Positions 1-12,000 of a stretch of DNA of 64,000 nucleotides are shown piece after piece (position 1 is the first letter of the stretch; every line of letters starts with the position of its first letter). Below the pieces are notes generated by a model, which saw only the letters and a list, made by a program, of their open reading frames with translations, searched no databases and was not told the origin of the DNA. The position numbers were made by a program, and so were the translations under genes. The stretch lies in contig JAYJMM010000101.1 of NCBI GenBank assembly GCA_037349105.1, positions 1,736,001 to 1,800,000 on the forward strand, in the 5' to 3' direction. The stretch is from Limnomonas spitsbergensis. Its lineage: Eukaryota; Chlorophyta; Chlorophyceae; Chlamydomonadales.

Positions 1-164
1 AGGGCCTGCCTGCGGGAGCTGTTATTCTGGGCTGTGCATCTGTGTGATGTGAAAGAGTGACTGGGTGAATTCGCGGCCGCTTGCGTAGCTGACACATCCA
101 CATGATTGAGCAGCAAATGTTTTTTTACGCCGCGACATCGACGTCTGGAATGCAAGCTGGAAAA

Positions 165-575
165 TGGAAGTGTTATGTCGAGCTGGAGTACCAGGTATGG
201 AAGTGTGATGTCGAGCTGGAGTACCAGGTATGGAAGTGTGATGTCGAGATGGAGTACCAGGTATGGAAGTGTGATGTCGAGATGGAGTACCAGGTGTGAA
301 AGTGTGTGATGTCCAGCTGTAGTACCAGGTATGGAAGTGTGATGTCGAGATGGAGTACCAGGTGTGGCAATGTGTGGTGTCCAGCTGTAGTACCAGGTGT
401 GGAAGTGTACTGTCGAGCTGTAGTACCAGGTATGGAAGTGTGATGTCGAGATGGAGTACCAGGTGTGAAAGTGTGTGATGTCCAGCTGTAGTATTAGGTA
501 TGGAAGTGTGATATCGAGCCGGAGTACCAGGTGTGAAAGTGTGTGATGTCCAGCTGGAGTATCAGGTGTGGAAGT
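165..575. repeat. 33-bp-class minisatellite
   Basis: About twelve degenerate units of roughly 30-36 bp share the core TGGAGTACCAGGTATGGAAG, with variants GTGTGG and GTGTGA after CCAG. Both strands give short open frames because of the period, so the ORFs here are not genes. Each unit carries CCAG followed by GTATGG or GTGTGA, which resembles a 5' splice site. That is notable because other arrays in this window are built from exon ends, but no parent exon is visible here. Confidence 0.85.
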
Positions 576-2580
576 GTGATGTGTGTGGTGTCAAGGTCAG
601 CTTGGACGTCCGGGGACTGGCTTTGATATGCACATATATCATGATCCTTCATGGTGTGCCTATCCCTCCTTTTTGGATTCCTGGCATTTACTTTCACCTT
701 ATGATAATAACGGTGCCAACCTGTTTTGCTCCTGGCCGTTTCGGTCGAGCCTTTTCTGCAGGGCTCAGAGGTGTGATTTCACTGACTCAATGTCCTTCTT
801 CGTGTTCAAATGCTACGTGCGGCATGTTTATGGAAAGGTGTAACGTCAGTAACATGCTACAAGTGGCTTTGGCGCTAGTCCTCACGCAGCCCACAGCCCA
901 CTGCATCCACATGGACCGTTAAAGTGTGGCATGTTGTTCAGAATTCGGCGGGCACGAGCCGAAAGCTACATCAGCAAGAGGACGTGTGCCCGTGCAGTCG
1001 CGTATGCATTGACGCAAGGCTGCGACGCGTTGCGGTCAGCACAGAGGACTCTGCATGTTGAGATCCCCACGTGGCCGAGTGTTCAGCAGGACTCAGCGGC
1101 TATGCAGCGCCGTTCTTAACATGTTGGGAGCATTTGTTAGTATGGCTCAGGGGTGTAACGTCATTAAATGGTGAGGAGAGAGGAGACAGCGAGCAGGTAA
1201 AGTTACATACCGAAAGCCATGCCCAAGAAGGAGGCATCGAGCAGGTATGCTACCCCACACCCTACATAATTGTTCCATTTTCCTACCGCCAAGGAGAAGG
1301 TGAGGCGGCCGGGGTGTGCACTGGGCAGACCCTCAGGACGGCGCCACGGCTTTCACTGGTTGTGTTTTACTTGTTTGTTACTGTCCTCATACCCGATGAG
1401 TTAGGCGCCCAAGCGCGCAACTTTGCCTTCTGAGCAGGGTTAAGGGGTTAGGGTTAGGGTTTTGAGCAGGGTCCAGAGGTCAATGACTTAACACCTTTCG
1501 GCCCTGCTCAAATCGGCTCGGCCTCGTGGACGCCAAACTGCCACATGTGTAACGTCGTTGACTGGTTGTACCGAGGAAGGTGTGGATGGGACGCCATGGC
1601 TTTTGTTTAAGGTGTGGGCTGTATCAAGTGCCTGTATCGGTGTACGGGCGCGTGTCCCATACATGAAATGTAATGTTCTATCTGTTGGACTGTAAAACAA
1701 AAGGTGTTCTGCTCCTTTTTCCCTCTTCCCTTAGGTTGCTTTTCTTCCAACGGGACAGTTGGGAGTTGGGCGCCCTCGCGGCCGAGCTTTTTTGAGCAGG
1801 GCCCAGAGGTGTATTATCATTGACGCTGTAGAGGGGCTGGAGAAGCAGGCATCGTTTCTTTCCTGCGAAGATCTTTCAGCTCAGTCTCTTCACTCTTCTC
1901 TTTCTTAAGTTTCGTGATTGGCCATCAACTTATACAATTGGGCGCCAACAGGGCCAAGCCTACATGAACATGCAGTACCCAGAGGTGAAATGTCACTAAT
2001 ATGCTGGCGGACGTGTGATGGCGTGTTTTAATTGTTTACAGTTTGCTTGAACCCCTGGTTTGAACATTGTTCACGATTCAAAACAGAACAAAACAAAACA
2101 AGCATTCAACGGAGCGATCAACGCGCTTACTTCCAACGATGCACTAAATGATGCTGGCCCAAGTAACGACATGTCATACATGTCAAAGGTACTACACAAC
2201 TATAAGCCAGATATCGACTACATACAGGAAATGAGGAAACAATAACTACCAGTAGGATATATAGAAATATCACTTGTTTCACAACAGTGATGGAAAGGTA
2301 AGCACGCTTTTATATCAACAGAGAGACATTTGTCCAACTTGCGAAGCCCTGGCTATCCCATCAACTCATGTACAGGTGCGACTATCATAAGTCAAACTCG
2401 AGAGCACAAGAAATCAATCAAAAGCTGTGTCTGTAAGTTCGTATACACGGCAATGAAGCATCCTCCCAGGTGGTGACAATGACATAACACTTCCGAGCCA
2501 TGCTGAAAAAGCTCAGCCGCATGGGCGCCCGACTTTATGGTCGGGAGGAAAGTAAACTTGGAGGCGAGAGGAAAGAAACT
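576..2580. other. Intergenic stretch with dispersed-repeat fragments
   Basis: No gene was recognised. The stretch holds truncated copies of the dispersed family described at 4765-5020, recognised by CAGGGCCCAGAGGTG and by GTAACGTCATT (about 735-785, 1145-1170, 1480-1560, 1690-1830). A short telomere-like run (GGGTTAGGGTTAGGGTTTT-like, about 1440-1465) is also present. Short ORFs show no family resemblance. Confidence 0.6.
1690..1832 (+). repeat. Dispersed repeat family A, partial copy
   Basis: Contains TTCTTCCAACGGGACAGTTG, GGCGCCCTCGCGGCCGAGC, TTTTTTGAGCAGGGCCCAGA and a terminal segment ending ATCATTGAC. It aligns by eye with the copies at 4765-5020 and 29090-29375. No coding capacity is visible. 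Confidence 0.7.
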
Positions 2581-2587
2581 GGACGGA

Positions 2588-2616
2588 AAAATACCCCCCC
2601 CCCCCCCCCCCCCTCC
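2588..2616. repeat. Poly-C tract
   Basis: A run of C broken by a T, following a degenerate family A fragment (ATGGGCGCCCGACTTTATGG, 2520-2540). Tract length is likely to vary and is prone to assembly error. Confidence 0.85.
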
Positions 2617-2894
2617 TCCCCCAAAGGAAGTCTTCCAGGTGTAAGCCAAGCTGTTCATTTGTCAAATAGGAAGTGGGTCTGGAGACATAAGCTCAATCAC
2701 ATGCCTGCACGGTTCGCCACTCCGCCTCTGGGTCTAGTCATCATTTGTGTGATTGTAGTTGCCGCCATGAATGGGGTTGTATGAGTGCTGTGACAAAGTA
2801 CTGCCTAAGAGCAGTGCCAGTTGTCACACTGCCAATTGCAGTGGCGACCCTTCTCATAGCCACCACCTCCATGGTGACCCCAGTCTCCACCCTT

Positions 2895-3052
2895 GTTACC
2901 ACCTCCGCCACCTCCGCCACCTCCGCCGCCTCCGCCACCTCCGCCGCTTCCGCCGCCTCCACTGCCTCCGCTGCCTCCGCTGCCTCCGCTGCCTCCGCCG
3001 CCTCCGCCACCTCCGCCACCTCCGCCACCTCCGCCACCTCCGCCCAACAGGG
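2895..3052. repeat. CCTCCGCCG/CCA trinucleotide-based repeat
   Basis: About 50 triplets of CTC/CGC/CTG/CCA type. They give poly-Ala/Ser/Thr or poly-Gly open frames in several registers, so the long ORFs on both strands are composition artefacts. No neighbouring coding exon was recognised. Confidence 0.85.
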
Positions 3053-3234
3053 AGCGTTGAGTCTGGAGACCGGATATGGCGGGGCCCTCAATCGGGTTTG
3101 AAAACACCTGGCCCCTGTATGTAGACGATTTCGCAAGCAAAAGCATTTAGTTCAACATCTTTGATGTCAGAATCTGAAGACGACATTATTGGCTTGTGGT
3201 CAGTACGTCTGATTTTATTAGGCACCCAGGCATG

Positions 3235-3495
3235 CTAGATGAAGCTAGATGAAGTTAAGTGTTTACAGTCCAATAGAGCATCACAATTGATGCGTGGGAC
3301 ATGTGCCCGTAAACCGGCACAGGCACTAAATACGCTAGTAAAGCGAGCGAAAAGCAGTGACGTCCCAGGGCTAGCAACTAACACACAGCCACCGGGCAGT
3401 AGCGTGGGAATGAACCCATGTACTGCACGTACAGGCCAGCCTGTCGCATCGCCACACAGTCTTACATGCACACAAAGTGCGTTCAGGTCATGAAA
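3235..3495 (+). repeat. Dispersed repeat family C, copy 1
   Basis: Contains ACAGTCCAATAGAGCATCAC, GTGCCCGTAAACCGGCACAG, CACTAAATACGCTAGTAAAG, AACACACAGCCACCGGGCAG and GTGGGAATGAACCC in that order. The same ordered blocks occur at 8345-8590 and 45570-45845. It does not code for a recognisable protein. Confidence 0.8.
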
Positions 3496-3587
3496 ATAAC
3501 CATGGCCATGCTGCTATTCATATTCAACAAGTTCGTGCCTTCATTGTTGCTTGCTCACCCCAGGTTGGAGTCGCCGACAGTCTCTGC

Positions 3588-3678
3588 GGCCGCTCCGGTC
3601 GAACCGGAGATCACGAGTGCCGCAACTAGCATCATCAGCGCAATGCTGGCCACAGTCGCTGTCTTCTTCATGTTGCAC
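3588..3678 (+). repeat. Dispersed repeat family D, copy 1
   Basis: GGTCGAACCGGAGATCACGA, then GTGCCGCAACTAGCATCATC and ACAGTCGCTGTCTTCTTCAT. A close copy lies at 55365-55447. Short and without a recognised origin. Confidence 0.75.
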
Positions 3679-3679
3679 C

Positions 3680-4764
3680 TTCAAATATCGAGGTAGTGTT
3701 CTGAATGATTGAAAGATAGTGAAGCACGCGTGTGGGTTGCCAATTTATTCCGCATTCCCCGACTATTACGGGCATGCCACACCAACTGCTACCTAACCAA
3801 CCGCTACCTGCCAAACTACTAACTGGTTCGCGACTTTCAACCCTATCAACTGCTACCATATCAACATATATGTTCTATACGCACGGTTCTCGTGTAGGGC
3901 TTCTAGACCAGGTGTCACTTCAGCTATGTTTAGCCGTGCGTTGAGCCGCCAACTAGCCACCAACCGCTAGGCCGTCCACCCTCGCCCAATCCAACTGACC
4001 AGACGATTGGCTCACAGCATTTGACATGACATACTATTTAATTCCCCATAACCATCCAGTCTGCATTATGATTTCATACTTACAGCATAATATAACATAA
4101 CCTAATCTCAGCCACCATGCTCAATGTCCCAACTCCCAAGCCTCACCGCATGCTCTCCTTGTCCACTCTGCATCTTACTCGTCCCCTACTCCATTTTATC
4201 TGGGGGATCCCGTCTGTTACCCCACACCCCATACCCACTCAGCCACCGCCTGCTCCACTGTATCCCAGCCAACGCTAGCCAAGCACTTGCATCTGCCTCA
4301 TTCTGTTGGCCTGTTAGCCCGATTCCACCAGAACCCATATCCAGTACTAAATGATACCACACCCCTGGGCCATGCTGAATATCAGAAGTTGGTGCCCTTC
4401 CAATGCCCACACAAGTTACTGAAGTGCGGAGACGCAAACAAATAAATAAAGAAAACTACGCCCCCCTAGGGGCGTGCGGGTTAAGGGAACAGCGCAGCTC
4501 GGGGCCGAAGCCACACCCGCACCGTTACCATGAGATGCAAACCTTTGGCAAGTTGCTGTGCGGCCACAAATGGGCCGACGGGGACCAGCCCTTGACCGAA
4601 CTATCGTTGGTGGCCCAAGTTAAGAAAGGTGCATACCCCCCACCCCCTCAACAATAACAAAACACATATCATTTAGAGCTTTCCATCGCGCCATCAAGCC
4701 GCCGAATCGGTTCAGATCCCTCTGAGCACCAAGCCACCAAGGAGGACAATATTCCTGAAATTAC
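3680..4764. other. Intergenic, no gene recognised
   Basis: Degenerate sequence with AACCGCTACC-like short repeats (3785-3970). From about 4462 there is one copy of dispersed family B, marked by CCCCCCTAGGGGCGTGCGGG and AACAGCGCAGCTCGGGGCCG. No supported coding exon. Confidence 0.55.
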
Positions 4765-5022
4765 AGTAGGTCAATGACGTTACACATATAGGCCTAGTTT
4801 TGTTGCTTTTCTTTGCCTTCTTGGGGAATAGGCTTGAGAGTTGAGAGGGACAAGGATACTTCGGGCTGCCTTTACCTTGTGGGGGGGTATTTTTTCCCTT
4901 TGTGTTCCTCTCCTTCTTTCCCTCTTGCCATAAGTCTGTTTTCTTCCAACGAGACAGTTGGGCGCCCACGCGGCCGAGCCTTTTTGAGCAGGGCCCAGAG
5001 GTGCTAAGCTATTGACCTATGA
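4765..5022 (+). repeat. Dispersed repeat family A, long copy
   Basis: Begins GGTCAATGACGTTACA. It continues through a TTTTCTTTGCCTTCTTGGGG segment, a poly-G/T stretch, a CTTCTTTCCCTCTTGCC segment and TTCCAACGAGACAGTTGGGC. It ends GAGCAGGGCCCAGAGGTG and TATTGACC. TCAATGACGT at one side and TTGACC at the other give short imperfect inverted ends. It could be a non-autonomous DNA element; I see no transposase. Confidence 0.75.
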
Positions 5023-5234
5023 GCCATGCACAAGAAGGCTCGGCCGCGTGGGGTATATGATACATGTCGGGTATATGTCCCTAACTGGAGCTGCCAAATT
5101 CCCGTAGGTATGAAGGGGGGGGAGTACTAGCTGGGGCCTGCTGAACGCTCCGCCGCGTGGGGCTGGTAGACAGGGGATGAGCAAGCTCAACTCCTACTGC
5201 CATGCACAGCCAGGAATTGAGCGAGCTAGTCAAC

Positions 5235-5475
5235 GACTTGAGTCGACGGTACACCTCTGGGCCATACAAAAGCAGGCTCGGCCGCATGGGCGCCCGACTG
5301 TCCCGTTGGAAGAAAATAATCCTAAGGTAAGAGGGAAAGAAGGAGAAGAACACAAAGGAAAGAAATACCCCCCCCAAAAGGAAAAGACAGCCCGAAGTTC
5401 CCATGCCCTTCTCAAGCCTATTCTCCAAGAAGGCAAAGAAAAGCAACACAACTAGGCCTCAAAAAGACGTAAGAC
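5235..5475 (-). repeat. Dispersed repeat family A, long inverted copy
   Basis: Reverse orientation relative to the copy 250 bp to the left. Same blocks: GGGCCATACAAAAGCAGGCT, GGCGCCCGACTGTCCCGTTG, AAGAAGGAGAAGAACACAAA, CCAAGAAGGCAAAGAAAAGC and AACTAGGCCTC. The two copies form an inverted pair around 5025-5234. Confidence 0.75.
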
Positions 5476-5539
5476 TTCCTCAACACTAGTTAGAGCCTCC
5501 CATTCAAGTCTGTGGCGCCCTCCGGGAGGCCTGCCCAAC

Positions 5540-6805
5540 CCCTCTCCCTAAGCCTCTACTTCACGCTTGGGCACTGGAAGCAGACATGCAGCGTATCCTT
5601 CACATGCTTGCCATCTCCCCTTGCCCAACACCGTTGGCAGCACCGTCCGTCACGCTGCTGACCGCTGCGCCGTCCTTGAGTGTCAGCCGCCAGGCGCCAA
5701 GCCGCAGCCTTACGTTCGTGCGCACGCAAGCACACTCCCTTCGACTGGTGCGGCCCCTGGCCTGCGCCTGCCGTAGACTGAAACCAGGTGCGGTAGGCCG
5801 CCGTAGACCTGTGTTCAGTGGCAGGATCTCTGGGATCCCCTCTGTCAGATGCATCCAGCTGCGCCCGCTCGTATGCTGCATCAACTAGCGCTAGCACCTC
5901 TGTGACAGGTAGAGGCTGCAGGTTAGTCACTGTCTGACGCAGTTTGGGGACGGCAGATCCCAGCTCCAGCTCCTCCAAAGCACATAGTAATTCCCTGCAC
6001 CAATTGCACCCTCCGGTGCCCTGTCTGACAGCGAGCTCCATGTCGACCGCCATGGCTGCGGCCATGAGTGGGCTGTCTTGCTGTGCTGCTGGTGCGACCG
6101 CGGTGTTGTAGAAGCTGAGTATATGCTGCCACCAACTTCGCTGTAACGGCTGGATCTGCAACTCCCTCATGGCCCCCCAACTGGCAGCTGACGGAGGTAG
6201 CCCTGCAGCATGGCGCAGATGCTGGGGGAAGCTGGACTGCATCTTGCTCTTGAGGCGATGCCGCGGCCTGAGGTGATCGGTGGCCCACACCACATCACCG
6301 TAGTTGGCCGCAGGCGCTGCATAGACAGACGCCAACCGGATGCGTGTAGGCAGATGATGCCTGCGGCGCACCTTGGTGGCCATGCGGCGGACACGCTGCA
6401 ATGCGGCAACCAAAGGCCCCTCTCTTCCTTGCATGGCCTTCCTCATGCTGCCGCTCTGGTGCTGGATGATGCCCAAGAACTTGAATGCTTGGACACGCTT
6501 CAGCACTATCCTATCGGGGCCGTGCTCGCAAGTATGGGCTGATTGCCGGCGCTGCGCTGCCAAACTCCAATATGTCTGTCTTGCTGACGCTGACTTGAAG
6601 CTGTTTAACCGCCGCATATTCATGCGGGTGCAAGGCACATGGCCAGTGCTTTTATGGCCGTCTGTGATCGTGTAGACTGCACCTTTGTAGAGCACTTGCA
6701 CAGCACGTAACAATCATGAAGACAGGTGCTGCCTCAGCAAGCTGCTCCTGTGGCACACAGTCATACACCTTCCTAAAATCAACAAAGGCCACATGCTCTC
6801 TTGGG
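5540..6805 (-). pseudogene. Non-LTR (LINE-type) retrotransposon remnant, reverse transcriptase and zinc knuckle
   Basis: On the minus strand near 6730-6800 a frame reads HVAFVDFRKVYDCVP, the catalytic motif A of a LINE reverse transcriptase. The next frame (about 6540-6713) has VQVLYKGAVYTITDG and then jumps directly to a QLQVSVSKTDILEFG segment in another frame. The part that should hold motif B and the YxDD motif C is gone. A further frameshift near 6515 leads to the thumb-like FKFLGIIQHQSGS and a long C-terminal region. That region ends with CCQRCWARGDGKHVKDTLHV and FQC, a Cys/His knuckle typical of the 3' end of such ORFs. The copy is 5'-truncated, internally deleted and frameshifted, hence inactive. 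No poly-A tail or target-site duplication was identified. Confidence 0.85.
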
Positions 6806-6829
6806 CAAAGGCCGGCCCATTCCTACCGG

Positions 6830-8344
6830 ACTAGGCTGTAGCTAACTAACATGGGGACTAAGATACCCGAGTGCTGTCTTTAGCAGCATAAAGGGATCCC
6901 TCCCTGCCCTTTTTTGTCCGTGCGTGCGTGCGTGCGTGCGTGTGTTCCAACGAATCGCCGATTACTCACCCGTCTCATGACGTCTGAGCATGCTTGGCAT
7001 GTCGAAAGCTGTGACTCGTGGCACTACGCTTTCTGATGGTGTTTTGCAAGCGTGTCGTTGCTCCACGTCCGAAATCGACTCTCGGTCAGGACACGCTTCT
7101 GCCCATTGCTGGGAGTCGCTCGAAAGAAGAGCAATGATTCCTTTATTTGTTAATGTCGGCACCATCAAAAATTGGTAAGCTTCGATGCGCAGGCATGTGC
7201 CCAGTGCGTTCTACCTTTGATCGATACCAGACTAGTCTGCACCCGACTACGTCTCTGCTACCGTACCGTACGTGTCGGTCACACTAAAAGTGTCATCCTG
7301 GCCTACTGGGCGCACTTCTCGTCTCAAATGGACAACTTTGCCTTTCAAAAAGCTGTTACATCGTGGCAATTTCATTTGACATCCCGCTTTACGAACTTGT
7401 CTACATCCCAGGTCACGAATCTCACTCCATGTGATGATATGGCCTCTGGGGCTCTGGATAGGCCTCGCTTGCTTAGGGCTCGTTCCACGGGCTTGTTCGG
7501 AAAACAAGTCATGATCCGTTTGCGAATGTCTGTCAAGCGTGGACTGCTTCGGTGCCCTATGCACCAGTCCCACTTTCGCAGCGTCAGTCAGTGTGCGTGG
7601 CCGGTATTCTACTAAAACCGGTGTGTGAAGGCCACACTAAAATTGTATGGCCATGTGATTGTTCATTTCAGTGTGCACAAACGATATACTATGATTGGCA
7701 GGCTGCTGGACAGGCACCCCTAGGCATATGAAGATGAAAACATGACTGGCCATTGGACACCAGCTAGCTGGCCAGCATTTGAGCTGAAACCTCGCACACA
7801 ATCCAGTGCATAGACACGCACTGATTTATTATGAATTGTTGCACAATTTTGGAGCTTTCGGTGCATGGGATAACTGGCAATCCTTTCAATTATGCCACCC
7901 CTGATACTTGCTTCATCATATCACCCTTAATCTGCAATGCATGGGCGCATGCCCAGCCGTCACAAAAAAGACTAAGGCACTCGGGAGGTCCCGCCAGGTG
8001 ACCCTTTCATATGTATATCAACATTGATCTGCCAATTGCCAAATTGCGCCAGTCGTCAGCTGCTTACCAGGAGGGCGGGAGGAATACGGTACCTAAACTA
8101 TGCTATTTTTTCTTGTACATCTCAAAGTGTAAGGCTGGCCGCCCAAGCCTAAAAAAGCTGGGACGCAAACAGAAATACAGTCCAGGTGCGCTTGTGGCCA
8201 TCGTCGACAGCTGAGAATAGGCAAACAGGAACGGAAAAGGCACTCGACCAACAATGAAGCACTCACGCGGCCGCTATGACTCCAGCGTAAGAAGTTAGAT
8301 GAAGGTCCGAAAGAAGAAACTGGAACCCCACCTCGGCACCCCAG
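6830..8344. other. Intergenic, no gene recognised
   Basis: Holds a short (TGCG)n run at about 6921-6945 and otherwise no repeat of note. An open frame of 147 codons at 7172-7615 (+) has no recognisable motif, and an antisense frame overlaps it. I do not support either as a gene. Confidence 0.5.
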
Positions 8345-8592
8345 TAGCTGCGAAGTTTTGAGAAGTTTTACAGTCCAACAGAGCATCACATTTGCCTGTA
8401 AACCGGTAGATGCACTTAATACGAGGACAACACTCGAAAATCAGTGTTCCTCCCCTAGGCTAGCAAACGACACACAACCACAAGACAGATGTGTGGGAAT
8501 GAACCCCTTAGTGCAGGAGATAAGCCCCAGTAAAAACATGACATGGGTGCAAAAGAGTTCGGCTGAGCACGGCCTAGAAAATTAGAGGATAT
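8345..8592 (+). repeat. Dispersed repeat family C, copy 2
   Basis: Blocks TTTTACAGTCCAACAGAGCA, GCCTGTAAACCGGTAGATGC, GCTAGCAAACGACACACAAC, GTGGGAATGAACCCCTTAGT and GAGATAAGCCCCAGTAAAAA match copies 1 and 3. The far end extends to AAAAGAGTTCGGCTGAGCAC and GCCTAGAAAA, shared with copy 3. Confidence 0.8.
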
Positions 8593-9031
8593 ACAAGAGT
8601 GTTTTCAAGAATGAGTAAGAGACTGTAAAAATCTGTGCGATGTGTACGAGCAGGGTACGAGGAACGCCAATGAGTGAGTAAAAGTGTTCAAAATGTCTAA
8701 ATTATCTGTATAAATGATTGATATGAGCATGTTAAACTTCAGTAAGTATGTGTTGAATTCATGTTCAGTGACGGTGCACTTCTCAACTTCAATGCGACAC
8801 ATCAGTTCCTTCAAATTTACTGGAGAATGACTTAAAGTCCGGCGTTCTTAAACTTTAAACAGGTCCCATGTTCCCTGCCAAATCTCGGCATATTTGAATA
8901 GCCTTGGTGATTTCGGCTGGGGAGGCATTACATGCTACCACAATCTTGGGTTCCCAATGACAAATGCCCAGTTTGCCTTGCCCCCTCCACCAACATTTCG
9001 AATTATACCAGACAGCTGTGCACGAGTGGAT

Positions 9032-12000
9032 TCAATCAGTGATAACCGATACGTTGTGCATCGCGTCAACCACAAAACGGCGGCCAGGCTCCACAAACTT
9101 GTTGTTGCTTTCGACGAGCTGTGCCTTGTACTGTGGAGGGCAAACAATGTTTGATTTCCCCAGCCTGGTGCGTAAGAGATCCCAAGCCAGTCCATTATCA
9201 CAGAACACGTTGCCCTCCAGCACCACCTGCCCCTGCGGGCAAATGCTTACGATCTCCACACCGCAAACCGCATTGCCTCTGAAGGTGTTGCGCCTCAAAG
9301 CTCCAGAGCTACCGGAGGTTCCACATCCGCCCGAAAGCATGGTCCTCATTTGATTCATTTCGGAGACGCCAGCCCCCAAAGTAACCCCCCCCTGATTATA
9401 CATGAACTTGCAGTCCTCTATGATGAGGTGAGGTGCGTTCGGGACCTTCCCGCCGATCGGAATGACGTCCCCGCTCTGGACCATGATGGCATGGGATTCG
9501 TTGCGCTCAAACGTGCAGCGCCGCAGCAGCACCCTGCCAGTGGCGATCATTATGCCAGCTTCACGCGTGGTCCCACACTTCAGCACTGTGCAGTCCTCCA
9601 TCTCGAGAAGCCGCCCGCCGTTGCCAATCTGCACCGCTGACCGGCTGCAGGAGACAAGGTGGCAGCCCGCCAGCCTGGCATCGGCATCAATACCGCGCAC
9701 CTCGATACCCAATCGTCTGCAGCTGTACAACTTGCAACGCTCCATCAGCAAGGCCGAGTAGTCGCTGACAATAACGCCTGCTCCGGAACCCGCCTCAAAG
9801 ATGCAGTCAAAGATCTCCATTTGCGTGCCCTCCCCATCCTGACCTTGAAGTGTGATGCATGCCATGCTTGCAGACAAAAAAGTGCAGCCCCGGGCAGTCA
9901 CCATCGCCCCCTGGTGGACTTTTAAACAATGCCCTGCCAGGTCGATCTGGCTCTTTCCCACAACAAAAGCTATATCGTCGAAGAGCAGAGAGACAGCACC
10001 AGCAGCTATGAGGCAGTGATTATCCCGTGGCTTGCTCATAGACAGGATTGTCACCGCCGGCTTTGCACGTTTCATAGCAGTGCTGTGGGGGCTGGTCTCA
10101 CCCAGGAGCTGCACCTTAACAGGAACGGAGAATCCTGCACAAAACAGTGTATCTTGCTCATACACTCCAGCCCGTAGGATAAGGGTCCATCCAGAGCATC
10201 GAAAGGGAGGGGCAGTCGTCGCACAATGGTTCAGGGCCGCTTGCAAGTCCATGAAGTCCTCCTTGCCTGTCGCATCGACCACGAGAGTTGCCTTCTTCCA
10301 CATTGCCTTCTCACGTACATGGTCTGCGAGGGGTCTGCTCCTTGTCCATTTCCCCCTCCAGAGCACTAGCGCCTTGTCTCGCAGCCGCTGCAGATGTACA
10401 TTTTCTGGTGAGAGATGCAGACCTTGATCCACGCTCCCTAGGGCCAGGCGGAGCTGCTCCTGCCCGATGAGCGCCTCAGCCTCGCATGCACGACCCACCA
10501 CGTGCTCCGGGTACAGCCGTAACAGCTGCTCAGCATCTGCCAGGGCACCGCAAAAATCGCCTTCTCCAGAGCGTGCCACGGATCGCTTGCACAGCTCGTC
10601 TATGGACAGGTCCGCTGATGGGCTCTCGGGCCTCATACAGAGTGAGCGGGCACCATAAATGGTGTAGCACGCGTGCGCGCTCCGCATCAGTGCCTGTATC
10701 GCTCCAGCTTGCGAGGCATCTATACTTGGCGGCTTGGGGAAACTGTTCCACGCTGTGGCTGGGCGGGCAGGCTGCGGCGCTTCCCCCATCATAAGCACGT
10801 CAGTGTATAACCAGCCAGCTGCTGGGGCAGGGATGTCATGGTCGATAAGCCAAAACCCCACGGGGCCTGCCGGTGTTTCAATGGTGTTGCCGTCGTCCAT
10901 TGCCCCCAACCAGCTAGAGATGTCGTAGCCATCTCGCCATCCATGTGGCAGCAGGACTCGCGACATGAGGAAAGTGTGCAGCAGCATCAGGGAGTGGCCC
11001 TGCAAGCATCAAACAACAAAACAAAGAGTTGAGTCCGGAAGTTGTTGAGGAGGGTGTGCATCAAGAAGGGGTGTTCCTGCAACCTCAAAAAATCAGAAAT
11101 AAATGTTACACACACCGGTCAGTCAATACCGGTGTGCCAGTAAGGACCCTCACTAACCTACACCAGGAGGGGGGGGGAAGAGAAAGAGGAGGGGGGTAGC
11201 ATACAGGATCCTGTGTTTTATTTCGTTATTTACTGCAAGTTCAATACACGCATTGTACATATGTACTGATACATACATACAATACTTGTATTAAATTTGC
11301 AGTAAGCATTATGCATATGACAGTGCTAAAAGGATGAACCCCTTTACCAGGTTTTCACACATTTTGTGGGGTTTTCTGGGTTAACACTAGGGGGAGGGGC
11401 GCACACACAAAATGTAGTCAAATGCCTGAAATCTTTTGGAAGTACCAGTGCCATGGTTCATGTCTTGTTCTGTGTTTCCAGCACTAAGGGCAAACAGACA
11501 AGCATTTGTCTTTGTTTGATGCTGTACAGGGGGAATGAACTTGAAAGTGGTATGAATGCCACTGTGTTTTACAAAATAATGTGCGCCAGTGCGGAACTGA
11601 ATGTTTCGGTAACCTAACTTCCGGAAGTACAAACTGCCGGGATCATAGGGGGCCTGAGTCCGAGACTGATGAGGTTAATAAGGAGGCGAATTCCGAGGGT
11701 GAAAAATCCGAGGGGCAGTAATCTAAGGGGTCCGAGAGGCCTGCTAAGATGAGCCATGCATGCCGGGCGCACAGGCGGTCCAAGTGTCCAACACACAACA
11801 CGCGTAACAACGCGGCAGCGGTGGCTGCAGGTTATGCTTAACGTATCATGATACCGTAGTTCATAATAGTTCATAATAGTTCATAATAGTTCATAATAGT
11901 TCATAACAGTTCATAATAGTTCATAATAGTTCATGTTCTTGATTTGCTTCTTTTAATGAGAAAACTCAGAAAACGAGGCAAATGAAATTGTATTTTTTGG

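Noticed and set aside
67..82. GAATTCGCGGCCGC resembling an EcoRI-NotI adaptor, and GAATTC near 940
   Set aside because: Genomic context continues on both sides, and GCGGCCG occurs naturally in family A repeats; no evidence of vector.
2741..3146. Glycine-rich or EVAEAAEA-type ORFs
   Set aside because: They are products of a CTCCGCC repeat, present on both strands and in several frames.
7172..7615. 147-codon plus ORF
   Set aside because: No motif, no splice context, and an overlapping antisense ORF of similar length; not supportable.
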